Shown here: positions 14,693 to 22,734 of the stretch, piece by piece
Numbering within the stretch: the first letter of the stretch is position 1
Layout: each line of letters begins with the position of its first letter
DNA from: a virus
Length of the DNA: 23,940 bases
Virus record (IMG/VR): IMGVR_UViG_3300029827_000004
Location: 1-23,940 of that record
Direction: 5' to 3' (one strand)
Notes under the pieces: generated by a model
The model's input: only the letters and a program-made list of their open reading frames with translations
Database searches by the model: none
What the model was told of the DNA's origin: nothing
Translations under genes and position numbers: made by a program

Positions 14693-15160
14693 ATGGGAAA
14701 GATAAATAATGAAGATAAACTGAAAGTATATGAACAATATAAGGAAAGAAAAGAAGAAGAAGTTATTAAAAATACAGGTATAACATGTAATTTTGGAAAT
14801 ACTACAATAGTTATAAAAGAATTACCATGGTTAAAAGGTGATGAATTCGAAGATGCTTTTTTAAAATATGTTAAAGAATTATCTGGTATATTGAAAACAG
14901 AAATTGATGAAGAAGATTCATTATTTTCAATATTTAAAAAAATAAATGTTGGAGAATTATTGGAGAAAGTAATGAAAAAGATTTTAAGGGATGGTTTAGT
15001 TGAATTAGCAACTATTGCTACACAAGGTGAAGTTACAATGGATAGTATTATAAAATCTAATGCTACAAAAAGGGAAGTAGGAAATATAGTAACTAAAGCT
15101 ATTTCTTTAAATTATGAGTACTTAAAAAACTTGATTCCCCTAGCAGCTCAATCATTATAG
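14693..15160 (+). CDS. Tail assembly chaperone G
   Basis: This 155-residue, helical and charged protein lies between tail tube and tape measure genes, the fixed place of the tail assembly chaperone gpG. Near its end it contains the slippery heptamer A AAA AAC (15124-15130) in the right phase, and the -1 frame is open across its stop codon. Most ribosomes would finish here; a fraction would shift to make the G-T form. The protein coats the tape measure during tail assembly and is not part of the finished virion. Confidence 0.82.
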   Translation: MGKINNEDKLKVYEQYKERKEEEVIKNTGITCNFGNTTIVIKELPWLKGDEFEDAFLKYVKELSGILKTEIDEEDSLFSIFKKINVGELLEKVMKKILRDGLVELATIATQGEVTMDSIIKSNATKREVGNIVTKAISLNYEYLKNLIPLAAQSL

Positions 15161-15417
15161 AAACTCATGAGTCGCAAGGATGGGGTGATGTATTTGATTT
15201 ATTGATGAATCAATACAATTGGTCAATTCAATATTGTATGGAACTTACTAGAGGTCAAATAGCATTATTTATAAATAAAATAAATAAAAGAAGACTTGAA
15301 GATATAAATTTCCAAAAAGCTATTCATGGGATGAAACCAGAAAGAAAAGGTTTGAATCTTGATGGTGCTGTTCCAATAGAAGATATATTGGACAAACAAG
15401 GAACATTATCAATGTAA
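14693..15417 (+). CDS. Tail assembly chaperone G-T (-1 frameshift product)
   Basis: Codons up to 15130 (146 residues) are read in frame as chaperone G. After -1 slippage at 15124-15130 the ribosome continues with CTT at 15130, and the frame stays open to the stop at 15415-15417, adding 95 residues (241 in total). The T part includes ESQGWGDVFDLLMNQYNW and a basic helical region (INKINKRRLED). Alternatively the T part could start alone at TTG 15202 or ATG 15205, but no ribosome binding site lies at a useful distance (AAGGATGGGG ends 16 bases before). No strong stimulatory stem was found; CCCC 15137-15140 can pair with GGGG 15182-15185 only weakly. Confidence 0.75.
15124..15130 (+). other. Slippery heptamer A AAA AAC (-1 frameshift site)
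   Basis: In the reading frame of chaperone G the bases read TTA AAA AAC, so A AAA AAC has exactly the X XXY YYZ phasing needed for tandem tRNA slippage. The -1 frame leads into the downstream open frame 15130-15417. This is the standard arrangement for G/G-T genes of long-tailed phages. Confidence 0.85.
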
Positions 15418-15450
15418 CCGATTTATTTTTTATAAATCGGTTTATTTTAT
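15416..15450 (+). terminator. Terminator-like hairpin before the tape measure gene
   Basis: AACCGATTTAT (15416-15426) and ATAAATCGGTT (15432-15442) form a perfect 11-bp stem with a T5 loop, followed by TTATTTTAT. It overlaps the stop of the T frame and lies 20-50 bases before the tape measure start. The T-run is interrupted, so it may terminate only partly and lower tape measure mRNA relative to the tail tube and chaperone. Confidence 0.7.
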
Positions 15451-15468
15451 AGAAAGGAGGTTTTATTA

Positions 15469-18213
15469 ATGGCAACTACTACAATTGGAGATTTATTATT
15501 AAGAATGGAAGTAAATGGTGATAGACAAGTGTTAACAGCTTTACAAAGAATCATAAGATATACTGATAATGCAGGTAGGTCTACAAGAGATTTTGGAAAT
15601 GCTTCAAGAACTGCTAATTCTGCATCAAGTATATTTAATAGCACTTTAAAAAAAATGGCAGGTGTATTTGCGGCTTTAAAAATTGCGGATATTGCTGGCG
15701 ATGCAATAATGTATTTTGTAAATATAATAAAAGATGGTATAAAAACAGGTTTAGATTATAATACAAATCTTGAATATACAACTGCAGCAATTGAGGCATT
15801 AGTAGGTAGTACAAAAACAGCAAATAAACTGACTGAGCAAATGATAATATTAGCAGCAGAAACACCGTTTCAAATTACTCATTATGCTAAAGCAAGTAAA
15901 ACTTTGCTAGGTTATGGAGTAGCACAAGAAGATGTAATAGAATCAATGGAAATGTTAGGTAATATTTCAATAGGTAATGCTACAGCATTTGATAGATTAT
16001 CTTTAGCATATGGTCAGGTAATATCTAAAGGTAAACTTCAAGCAGAAGAAGTAAGGCAAATGGTAAATCAGGGATTTAATCCATTAAAATTTATAGCAGA
16101 AGAAACAGGAGAGACACTTGGTGAACTACAGGAAAGAATGAAAGCTGGTAAAGTATCATCGGATGAAGTAACGAAAGCATTACAAAGAGCTACTAGTGGT
16201 ACAGGTAGATTTAAAGATACAATGGATGCATTGAGTAATACATATAAAGGTCAGAGTCAAAAAATAAAAGAATATGGAGAAATTTTCTGGGGTAAAGTAA
16301 CCAAACCTTTGTACGATATATTAGCATCAAAAGTATTACCTTTAGCACTTACAGGTATTAAAAAATTAACTGCAAGTGTTGATGTTATTTATAATGCATT
16401 AGGTAAGGTGATTCCTAAAGTAGTTAATTTTTTTAAGGCATTTGTAGCAGGCGACACACATGCAATTTATGAATCATTAAAAAATTTAATACCTAAAGAA
16501 TTTCAAAATTTATTATTTAAAGCATATGTAATCATTCTAAAATTAAGGAATGGATTAGGTTTTTTAGCAGATAAAGCAGAGGTTGCATTTAATAAATTAA
16601 AAAGTAAAGCAGGAGATGCATTAAATTATTTTAAAGATATGTTTGAATCTAAAGCATTACCCGCGATTGAAGATATGATTAATGCTCTTGTTAAAATGGA
16701 TATGAAACCATTTTTAGATGCTTTTAATGTTTTAAAAAATTATTTAAAATCATTAGAACCAACAATAGAAAAAGTAGCAAAGTTCTTTATAAACTTATTT
16801 ATAAATAGTATGACAGAAGGTTCTAAAATTATTAAATTTTTTGCAGATAATTTAGGAACTATAATTGATAATATAATATCATTTGGTAGTATACTGAAAG
16901 GTTTATATGATGGTGCTATAAAAATTGTGCTAGATGGATTAAAAGGGTTTGATATGAAAACTATCAAAAAAGCCTGGGATGATTTTAAACAATCTTTATC
17001 AGGAATTGAACCTTTGTTAAAAGCATTAGGGGTAATAGTAGGCGTAGTATATTCAGTATTAGAAGGATTGAGGTTAGGTGCATTAAAAGGTATAATAGCA
17101 TCTTTTGACAATGTAGTTGCAGTTGTACTAAATGTATTTACAGCATTAAGTAATTTTATTGGATTTCTTATATATGGTTTTAGTGCTATATTTACAGGTG
17201 AAACAGAGAAAATGGATAAATATTGGAATCTAATGTGGCAAAGTATTATAGAAGCTCTTAAAAATGCAGGTTTAGCAATATTAGATGTTATAGTTGGAAT
17301 AGTTACAGGAGTTATTGATTTCTTTAAACTTTTATACGACAAATTAATAGGTCATTCCATTATACCTGAAATGGTAAATGGTATAATCAATTGGTTTAAG
17401 AAATTACCTCAAGCATTAGTGAATGTAGTCAGCAATGTATATGATTCTGTAAAAAATAAATTTAACAGTATGAAAAATACAGTAGTAAGTATTGCTAGTA
17501 GCATTTATTCAGGGATAACAAGTAAATTTAGCAGTATGAAAAATACAGTGGTAAGTATTGTTAGTAGCATTTATTCTGGTGTTAGAGATAAATTCAATAG
17601 TGTTAAAAGTACTGCTAGTAACATTTTTTCAAGCATTTATAATACTATAAAAAGTAAAGTTACATCAATGAGAACTATAATAAATGATAAAGTAAATTCA
17701 ATCAAAACAGTTTTCACAGGTTTAAAAACTAGTGCTAAAAGTATTTTAAATTTTAGTCTATATAATGCAGGTAAAAACTTGATACAAAGTCTTATAAATG
17801 GAATAAAGAGTAAAATACAATCTGTTAAAAATACTGTAAGTTCAATATCTTCTACTGTTAAAAATTATTTGGGATGGACTTCTCCAACTAAAGAGGGTGC
17901 AGGTAAAGATAGTGATAAATGGATTCCTAATTTAATGAATATGATGCTAAATGGTTTTAAAGAATATAAGAAAAAACTTGCTAATGCCGCTAATATGGCA
18001 TCTAGTAATATATCAGCAGGTTTATCAGGTATGGCAAATGGGATTAGCAAAGGTATACCTGGTATAGCAACAGCTACAACAGGTAATGTATCATCAAGTA
18101 ATGCTATTGTATTAAATGTTTATGCTGATTCTATGACTAATGGTAAAGCAGTTGGAAAACAATTAATAAAAGAATTGAATGATTTAGGTGTTCTAACTCA
18201 CAAAGGAGGTTAA
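15469..18213 (+). CDS. Tail tape measure protein
   Basis: The longest gene of the window (914 residues) follows the G/G-T pair and should set the tail length. By the usual 1.5 angstrom per residue this would be a tail of roughly 135 nm. Residues about 100-250 match the tape-measure N-terminal domain, including LQAEEVRQMVNQGFNPLKFI and GKVSSDEVTKALQRATSG. Then come long helices and hydrophobic segments (about 525-640), a run of 22-residue repeats (about 655-745; SxYSGxxxKFxSMKNTVVS) and a C-terminal segment with WTSPTKEGAGKDSDKWIP. An AAAGGAGG site precedes the ATG. There is no peptidase or lysozyme motif that I can see. Confidence 0.92.
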   Translation: MATTTIGDLLLRMEVNGDRQVLTALQRIIRYTDNAGRSTRDFGNASRTANSASSIFNSTLKKMAGVFAALKIADIAGDAIMYFVNIIKDGIKTGLDYNTNLEYTTAAIEALVGSTKTANKLTEQMIILAAETPFQITHYAKASKTLLGYGVAQEDVIESMEMLGNISIGNATAFDRLSLAYGQVISKGKLQAEEVRQMVNQGFNPLKFIAEETGETLGELQERMKAGKVSSDEVTKALQRATSGTGRFKDTMDALSNTYKGQSQKIKEYGEIFWGKVTKPLYDILASKVLPLALTGIKKLTASVDVIYNALGKVIPKVVNFFKAFVAGDTHAIYESLKNLIPKEFQNLLFKAYVIILKLRNGLGFLADKAEVAFNKLKSKAGDALNYFKDMFESKALPAIEDMINALVKMDMKPFLDAFNVLKNYLKSLEPTIEKVAKFFINLFINSMTEGSKIIKFFADNLGTIIDNIISFGSILKGLYDGAIKIVLDGLKGFDMKTIKKAWDDFKQSLSGIEPLLKALGVIVGVVYSVLEGLRLGALKGIIASFDNVVAVVLNVFTALSNFIGFLIYGFSAIFTGETEKMDKYWNLMWQSIIEALKNAGLAILDVIVGIVTGVIDFFKLLYDKLIGHSIIPEMVNGIINWFKKLPQALVNVVSNVYDSVKNKFNSMKNTVVSIASSIYSGITSKFSSMKNTVVSIVSSIYSGVRDKFNSVKSTASNIFSSIYNTIKSKVTSMRTIINDKVNSIKTVFTGLKTSAKSILNFSLYNAGKNLIQSLINGIKSKIQSVKNTVSSISSTVKNYLGWTSPTKEGAGKDSDKWIPNLMNMMLNGFKEYKKKLANAANMASSNISAGLSGMANGISKGIPGIATATTGNVSSSNAIVLNVYADSMTNGKAVGKQLIKELNDLGVLTHKGG
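17455..17586 (+). repeat. 66-base tandem coding repeat in tape measure gene
   Basis: Two nearly identical 66-base units sit head to tail (AGTATGAAAAATACAGT recurs at 17467 and 17533), encoding 22-residue helical repeats. Weaker, older copies continue to about 17700. This is a recent duplication of two 11-residue turns, the natural unit for length change in tape measure proteins. Confidence 0.8.
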
Positions 18214-18216
18214 ATA

Positions 18217-19680
18217 ATGGGTATAAGACATGTATATCTTGGTGGAAATAAAGATACAGGTACAGAAGTACAAATTGAACAAAATACATGGTCTGTTAAT
18301 GAAAGTGTTGGTACTAAATCAACTTTTTCATTCAACATTAAAGATTTAAATGGTGCAACAATTGACGCTGGTACAGAAGTTACATTCTATGAAGATACTA
18401 TTTTCTTATGGGGAGGATATATAAAGGATTTAGATGATTATTCACCAGGTGTAGGAAGATTAGAATATAATGTTGTTGCTACAGATTATAATGAATTAGT
18501 GGAAAGAATTTTAATTGTAAAAGGATTTAGTAATTATACTATAACTGAAATGGTAACATATTTAATAGATAATTTCTTCGCAAGTTATGGTATTACAGCA
18601 GGTACAATAACACCTACAACTATTATAAATAAAGTACCTTTTTCATATGTATATGGTAATTCTGCTTTAAATCATTTAAAAAGTTTTGGTAACTATATTT
18701 GGAATGTAAATAAGAATAAACAGTTATCTTTTCAAATTATAGGATATTCTATATCAAGTACTCCTATTGTTGATTCATCATTGACAAGTATTATAAATAA
18801 TTTTAGAAGAAAAAGAACAATGGAAAATTATAGAAACAGACAATACGTAAAAGGCCCAGGTAGATTATCTGTAGTGCAGTCACAAAAAAAACCTACTCCA
18901 CCACCTGATTCTAGTAGCAGAGAATTTTTTGTTAAATATAAAATTGGTTTAGAACCTTTGATAGAAGTTAATACAGGTAGTGGATGGGTAGTACAAGATG
19001 TCGGTGTCAGGGGACTGGATGAAGGAGAAAGTAAACAATGGTGGTGGAGTTATGGAAGTTCTCAATTAACACATGACGAGAATGAATCAGTGTTAACAGC
19101 AACAGACCAAATAAGGGTTACATATTATGGTCTTATACCATTAATCATTGTTGCACATGATACAAATGAAATAGCAACGAGAGGTTATTATGATGCTTAT
19201 GAATACAATAGTAAAATAGAAAATTTGACGGATGCTTTACTTTATGGTAATAATCTTCTTGAGAAATACGCCAATACGGCAGATACATTTACTTATAGAA
19301 TGTATAGTAAAACATATGAACCAGGTGAGCAAGTATTAGTAAATATGAGTGATTTGAGAACTGTATATGAATACTTTTTAATAAAAAGTTGTACATGGAC
19401 CCCTAGAAGTGTTAATGCAATAACGTATGATTATGAAATTTTAGATAGTCCTAACACTGGTGGGTGGGAAGATTTTTTTAAGAATATAATTGAAGCGACA
19501 AAAATAAGTGTAGATACTGATGAAATAGTAGTATATGTACATGATGTATATGAAACAATATCACAGGCGGGTGAATATACATTTTATGAAATAACTCCAC
19601 TTACACCTGCAACGGACTTATATCCTGCAGTAGATTTATATCCAAGTACTATAACCGATACTGATACTGTAAATGATTAG
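18217..19680 (+). CDS. Tail hub / tail-tip protein
   Basis: This 487-residue protein directly follows the tape measure gene, with AAAGGAGG inside the end of that gene and a 3-base gap. Its first ~120 residues (TWSVNESVGTKSTFSFNIKD, then LWGGYIKDLDDYSPG) look like the opening beta-barrel of tail hub proteins that close the tail tube. The middle has a beta-rich domain with GSGWVVQDVGVRGLDEGES and a return to hub-type sequence (YDAYEYNSKIENLTDALLYG, YEPGEQVLVNMSDL). No endopeptidase motif was found. A separate distal tail (Dit-like) gene is not evident, so this protein may combine roles. Family by position and fold impression only. Confidence 0.62.
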   Translation: MGIRHVYLGGNKDTGTEVQIEQNTWSVNESVGTKSTFSFNIKDLNGATIDAGTEVTFYEDTIFLWGGYIKDLDDYSPGVGRLEYNVVATDYNELVERILIVKGFSNYTITEMVTYLIDNFFASYGITAGTITPTTIINKVPFSYVYGNSALNHLKSFGNYIWNVNKNKQLSFQIIGYSISSTPIVDSSLTSIINNFRRKRTMENYRNRQYVKGPGRLSVVQSQKKPTPPPDSSSREFFVKYKIGLEPLIEVNTGSGWVVQDVGVRGLDEGESKQWWWSYGSSQLTHDENESVLTATDQIRVTYYGLIPLIIVAHDTNEIATRGYYDAYEYNSKIENLTDALLYGNNLLEKYANTADTFTYRMYSKTYEPGEQVLVNMSDLRTVYEYFLIKSCTWTPRSVNAITYDYEILDSPNTGGWEDFFKNIIEATKISVDTDEIVVYVHDVYETISQAGEYTFYEITPLTPATDLYPAVDLYPSTITDTDTVND

Positions 19681-19690
19681 GGGGATTAAT

Positions 19691-20209
19691 TTGTATATTA
19701 TAAAAAGAAGATTACTTAAGAAACATCAGAGAATAATAAAACCCAAATCTATTGAAACATGTAAAATAGATGGTGTATATAATTTTTATTCTATAAAAAA
19801 CGGGAAGAAGAAACAGATTGATGAAAAACATAATCTTGTTATGACTGATGTACATTATAGAATAGCTAGAGCATTTTTAGGGTATTCATTAAGTTTATAT
19901 TATGAAATTAAATACTGTGCTATAGGTACAGATAATACAGCAGTTACGGCTACTGATTCTGTACTTGGTGCAGAAGTATTCAGGATGCCATATGTAGCTA
20001 TAGACAACGCATCAACTACTACAGTTAATGCATCATTTTATATAACAACCACAGATTATGTAGGTAGTATTGAAGAAGTTGGTATATTTGGTGGTTCTAC
20101 CGCTAGTGGAACAGTTGATACAGGGTATTTATTATCACATGTACTATGGTCATATACTAAGTCAGGAAGTGAAGAATTGCTTATAGAATATGTAATAACA
20201 TTAAGTTAA
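19691..20209 (+). CDS. Tail-tip structural protein, function unknown
   Basis: This 172-residue protein has a basic N terminus (IIKRRLLKKHQRIIKP) and then a beta-rich domain with IKYCAIGTDNTAV, YVGSIEEVGIFGGS and LLSHVLWSYTKSGSEELLIEYV. I recall that last pattern from short tail proteins next to tail fibres in many phages, but cannot name a function. I prefer the TTG at 19691, because a run of five G (19680-19684) sits 6 bases before it; the ATG at 19673 overlaps the upstream stop and has no clear site. It lies between the hub gene and the duplicated fibre cassette. Confidence 0.6.
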   Translation: MYIIKRRLLKKHQRIIKPKSIETCKIDGVYNFYSIKNGKKKQIDEKHNLVMTDVHYRIARAFLGYSLSLYYEIKYCAIGTDNTAVTATDSVLGAEVFRMPYVAIDNASTTTVNASFYITTTDYVGSIEEVGIFGGSTASGTVDTGYLLSHVLWSYTKSGSEELLIEYVITLS

Positions 20210-20226
20210 AAAGGAGGTAATGTAAT

Positions 20227-20637
20227 ATGAAAACATTAAGCTCAAATATAGAAGTAACAGAAGATGTAAAGGCAAATGGTAATTTGAAAGAAGATTTTAA
20301 ATTAAATGCACAGGTTAATTTTATGAAGTCTTTAATGGATGAAGTTAAAAATGGTCTTGATATAACAATAAAAAAACTAGTTTTTAAAAGACAGAATATT
20401 GAAGTATCAACAGATGTACAAGTTATTGACCCTGATACACAAAAAAAATCAATCTTAAAAGAGAAAGTTACAAAAGATTGTTATAATTGCATTTGTGTTT
20501 TAGATATACATGAATATGTACCAGGATACGTAAAAAAAATAGATACTGAACTTAAACCAAAAGTAGTCGATGGTAAAGATATTATAGTTCAAGAATCAAG
20601 GATTCCTGCTAAAAATACAAACTTAAAGATAAAATGA
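20227..20637 (+). CDS. Small tail cassette protein, copy 1
   Basis: This 136-residue, lysine-rich protein has no recognised domain. Its first ~55 residues match the protein encoded at 22378 in the same order: M-x-x-(L/I)-S at the start, then (D/E)FK(L/F)N--(V/A)NF-K, then a D/E-I-I-I-K strand. Each copy is followed by a large receptor-binding-like gene. An adaptor or a folding helper for the fibre is possible. AAAGGAGG lies just before the ATG. Confidence 0.65.
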   Translation: MKTLSSNIEVTEDVKANGNLKEDFKLNAQVNFMKSLMDEVKNGLDITIKKLVFKRQNIEVSTDVQVIDPDTQKKSILKEKVTKDCYNCICVLDIHEYVPGYVKKIDTELKPKVVDGKDIIVQESRIPAKNTNLKIK

Positions 20638-20653
20638 GAAGGAAGTGATTATA

Positions 20654-22363
20654 TTGTCTAATTATGCAAATTGGACACCAGTAACATATGTGAATAATTC
20701 TGCACCTCATCTTACTACTATTAATTTAAATAAAAATGAAACAGCATTAACTAGTATAATGGGAGAATTAAACTCATACAACAATACATCATTAAAACAA
20801 GCATTGGATTACGGAATTGAAAATAATGTTAAAGAAATACATAATTTTGAGAATATAAGTGATTTTACTACTAATGGCGACATGTCACTTGATCAAGTAA
20901 AATCATCAGATGTTATCTGTGGAATCGGTGGTATTGCCATGCAAAGTAATGTAACATCAGCATCTAGTATTGGTGTATACGACAATATTACATCTATTGA
21001 TTTGACTGCTTATCCTTCTGGCGCTAGTGCAAGTACATCAGATTATATTACATTATGTTTTTATGTTTCAGATAGTACAGTATTTACTACTTTACTTTTA
21101 CGTTTAGGTGATGATGATTCTAATTGTTACTATAAATATATATCATTATCTACTGGATGGAATTTTTATAGTGCTAAAAAAAGTGATTTTGGAACTGACG
21201 GTTCACCTAGTGGATGGGATGATATAACATTCGTAAGAATATATGTATCGACTAAAAACAATAGTCAATTAGATTATATTATATTAAATAAATTATATTT
21301 GATAAGAAGAATATCAGATACTACAATACCAAGTTCTTTAATAGTAAATGATGGGGAAGGTAATTATGATACAAATATGTATTTGGAAGGAAATGAATAT
21401 ATAGTAACATATTTTGATAAAAAGATTGGAAAGAAAGGGCTACATAATGCAAGACCATATTCGTATGATAAAGTAGTAATAATGAGTAACGTAAATTGTT
21501 TTTCATTTAAATGCGAAATGTATTCTAAGATAGATTATTATGGAGGTACTATAATATGGCATATAGATTATAATAATTGGATTTCAATATCTATTGAAAA
21601 TGATTTAACTATTTATGAATATATTAACGGTTCAGGTTCTTATGTTGCTGTAGGCTCATTGTCTGGGAATATTGAATCTGGTGATAGGATGGAATTATGG
21701 ATAGATAAGACAGCAGATAATATTATAAGGGCAAGATTAGAAGTAGATGGTATGAAACCAGTATATGCTGAGGCTGTTAGTTCTTTTTCATCTACTTTGG
21801 GCGGGGATTTAGGAATTACACATGATAATGCAAATCAATATTATTTTATTACTGATTATGTTGCCAGTAGTAATCCATCAATTCCATTATCTAATTGGAG
21901 TAAATCAACAAATATAATGGTAACCAAATATTATGATGAAGCTTTAATATTAAGTACAACTTTACAAAATGACAATGAATTAATTATTAAATTACCTTCT
22001 AATAGTTTGTTCGAAGTTGAATTGGTTTTAATATATAGTTGTTCGAATACTACACCAGGTATGAAAGTCGCCTGGTCTGCTAGTGGGGATTATGAATTAT
22101 TTAGTGATGGTAGAGTTATTATCGCAACAGATGTAAATTCAACATCATATCAAGATATAGCATTATATATGAATAATTATGCTCTTGCAACATCCGTTGC
22201 AATTGGGACTATTGGTTCAGGTGAATTACCGTATTATGAAAAGATTTTAATTAAAACTGGTGATAGTGGGTGTAAACTACAATTACAATGGGCACAAAAT
22301 AATATTAGCACAACAATTATACAAGTTGATAAGGGTTCGTATATAAAAGCTAGAAAACTATAA
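20654..22363 (+). CDS. Receptor-binding/tail fibre protein, copy 1
   Basis: This 569-residue protein begins with a short virion-attachment segment that contains LTTINLNKNETALTSIM, the opening found in many Firmicute phage fibres and upper baseplate proteins. Residues about 60-225 look like a jelly-roll carbohydrate-binding domain (IHNFENISDF, DSNCYYKYISLSTGWNFY, GSPSGWDDITFV). Residues about 270-400 resemble a concanavalin/LamG-type sandwich (FSFKCEMYSKI, DRMELWIDKTADNIIRARLE). The last ~150 residues end in LQLQWAQNN and SYIKARKL, a common fibre C terminus. I start at TTG 20654 behind AAGGAAGTG; a GTG at 20645 overlaps that site. Likely function: adsorption to a surface glycan. Confidence 0.72.
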   Translation: MSNYANWTPVTYVNNSAPHLTTINLNKNETALTSIMGELNSYNNTSLKQALDYGIENNVKEIHNFENISDFTTNGDMSLDQVKSSDVICGIGGIAMQSNVTSASSIGVYDNITSIDLTAYPSGASASTSDYITLCFYVSDSTVFTTLLLRLGDDDSNCYYKYISLSTGWNFYSAKKSDFGTDGSPSGWDDITFVRIYVSTKNNSQLDYIILNKLYLIRRISDTTIPSSLIVNDGEGNYDTNMYLEGNEYIVTYFDKKIGKKGLHNARPYSYDKVVIMSNVNCFSFKCEMYSKIDYYGGTIIWHIDYNNWISISIENDLTIYEYINGSGSYVAVGSLSGNIESGDRMELWIDKTADNIIRARLEVDGMKPVYAEAVSSFSSTLGGDLGITHDNANQYYFITDYVASSNPSIPLSNWSKSTNIMVTKYYDEALILSTTLQNDNELIIKLPSNSLFEVELVLIYSCSNTTPGMKVAWSASGDYELFSDGRVIIATDVNSTSYQDIALYMNNYALATSVAIGTIGSGELPYYEKILIKTGDSGCKLQLQWAQNNISTTIIQVDKGSYIKARKL

Positions 22364-22377
22364 AAAGGAGTAAAATC

Positions 22378-22734
22378 ATGAATATAATATCAACAACTAC
22401 AAAGATAGGTGAAAAAGATAGGATAGATGGCGTATTGACAAAAGAATTTAAATTTAATATAGAAGCTAATTTTGCTAAAATTATATTAGATTTTATCCAA
22501 GAAGGAAATGAAATAAGGATAACCAAATATACGTGTGCAGAGAAAGAAGATAATTATATTTGTTCTGCAACAATCATATTGAAGAAAACGACGGATAATA
22601 AAAATAGATTATCGCATAAAGGTTGTAGAAAATATAATTTGATCTTTGATAATAATAAAATAAAAATAGAAAAACAAAAGATTAAAAGGAATTATGATGT
22701 TATTGGTGATGAAAAAGATAAGGATGTGATTTAA
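22378..22734 (+). CDS. Small tail cassette protein, copy 2
   Basis: This 118-residue, lysine-rich protein resembles the first ~55 residues of the protein at 20227 (MNIIST..., EFKFNIEANFAKII) and diverges after that, in a shorter tail. The stop codon touches the TTG start of the next large gene, so their translation is coupled. It shares the position, size class and N-terminal pattern of copy 1, which supports duplication of a two-gene unit. Function not known. Confidence 0.65.
   Translation: MNIISTTTKIGEKDRIDGVLTKEFKFNIEANFAKIILDFIQEGNEIRITKYTCAEKEDNYICSATIILKKTTDNKNRLSHKGCRKYNLIFDNNKIKIEKQKIKRNYDVIGDEKDKDVI

Noticed and set aside
15202-15417. Separate 71-residue gene at 15202
   Set aside because: It lacks a ribosome binding site at a proper distance, its frame is open further upstream through a slippery heptamer, and it lies where the T part of the chaperone is expected.
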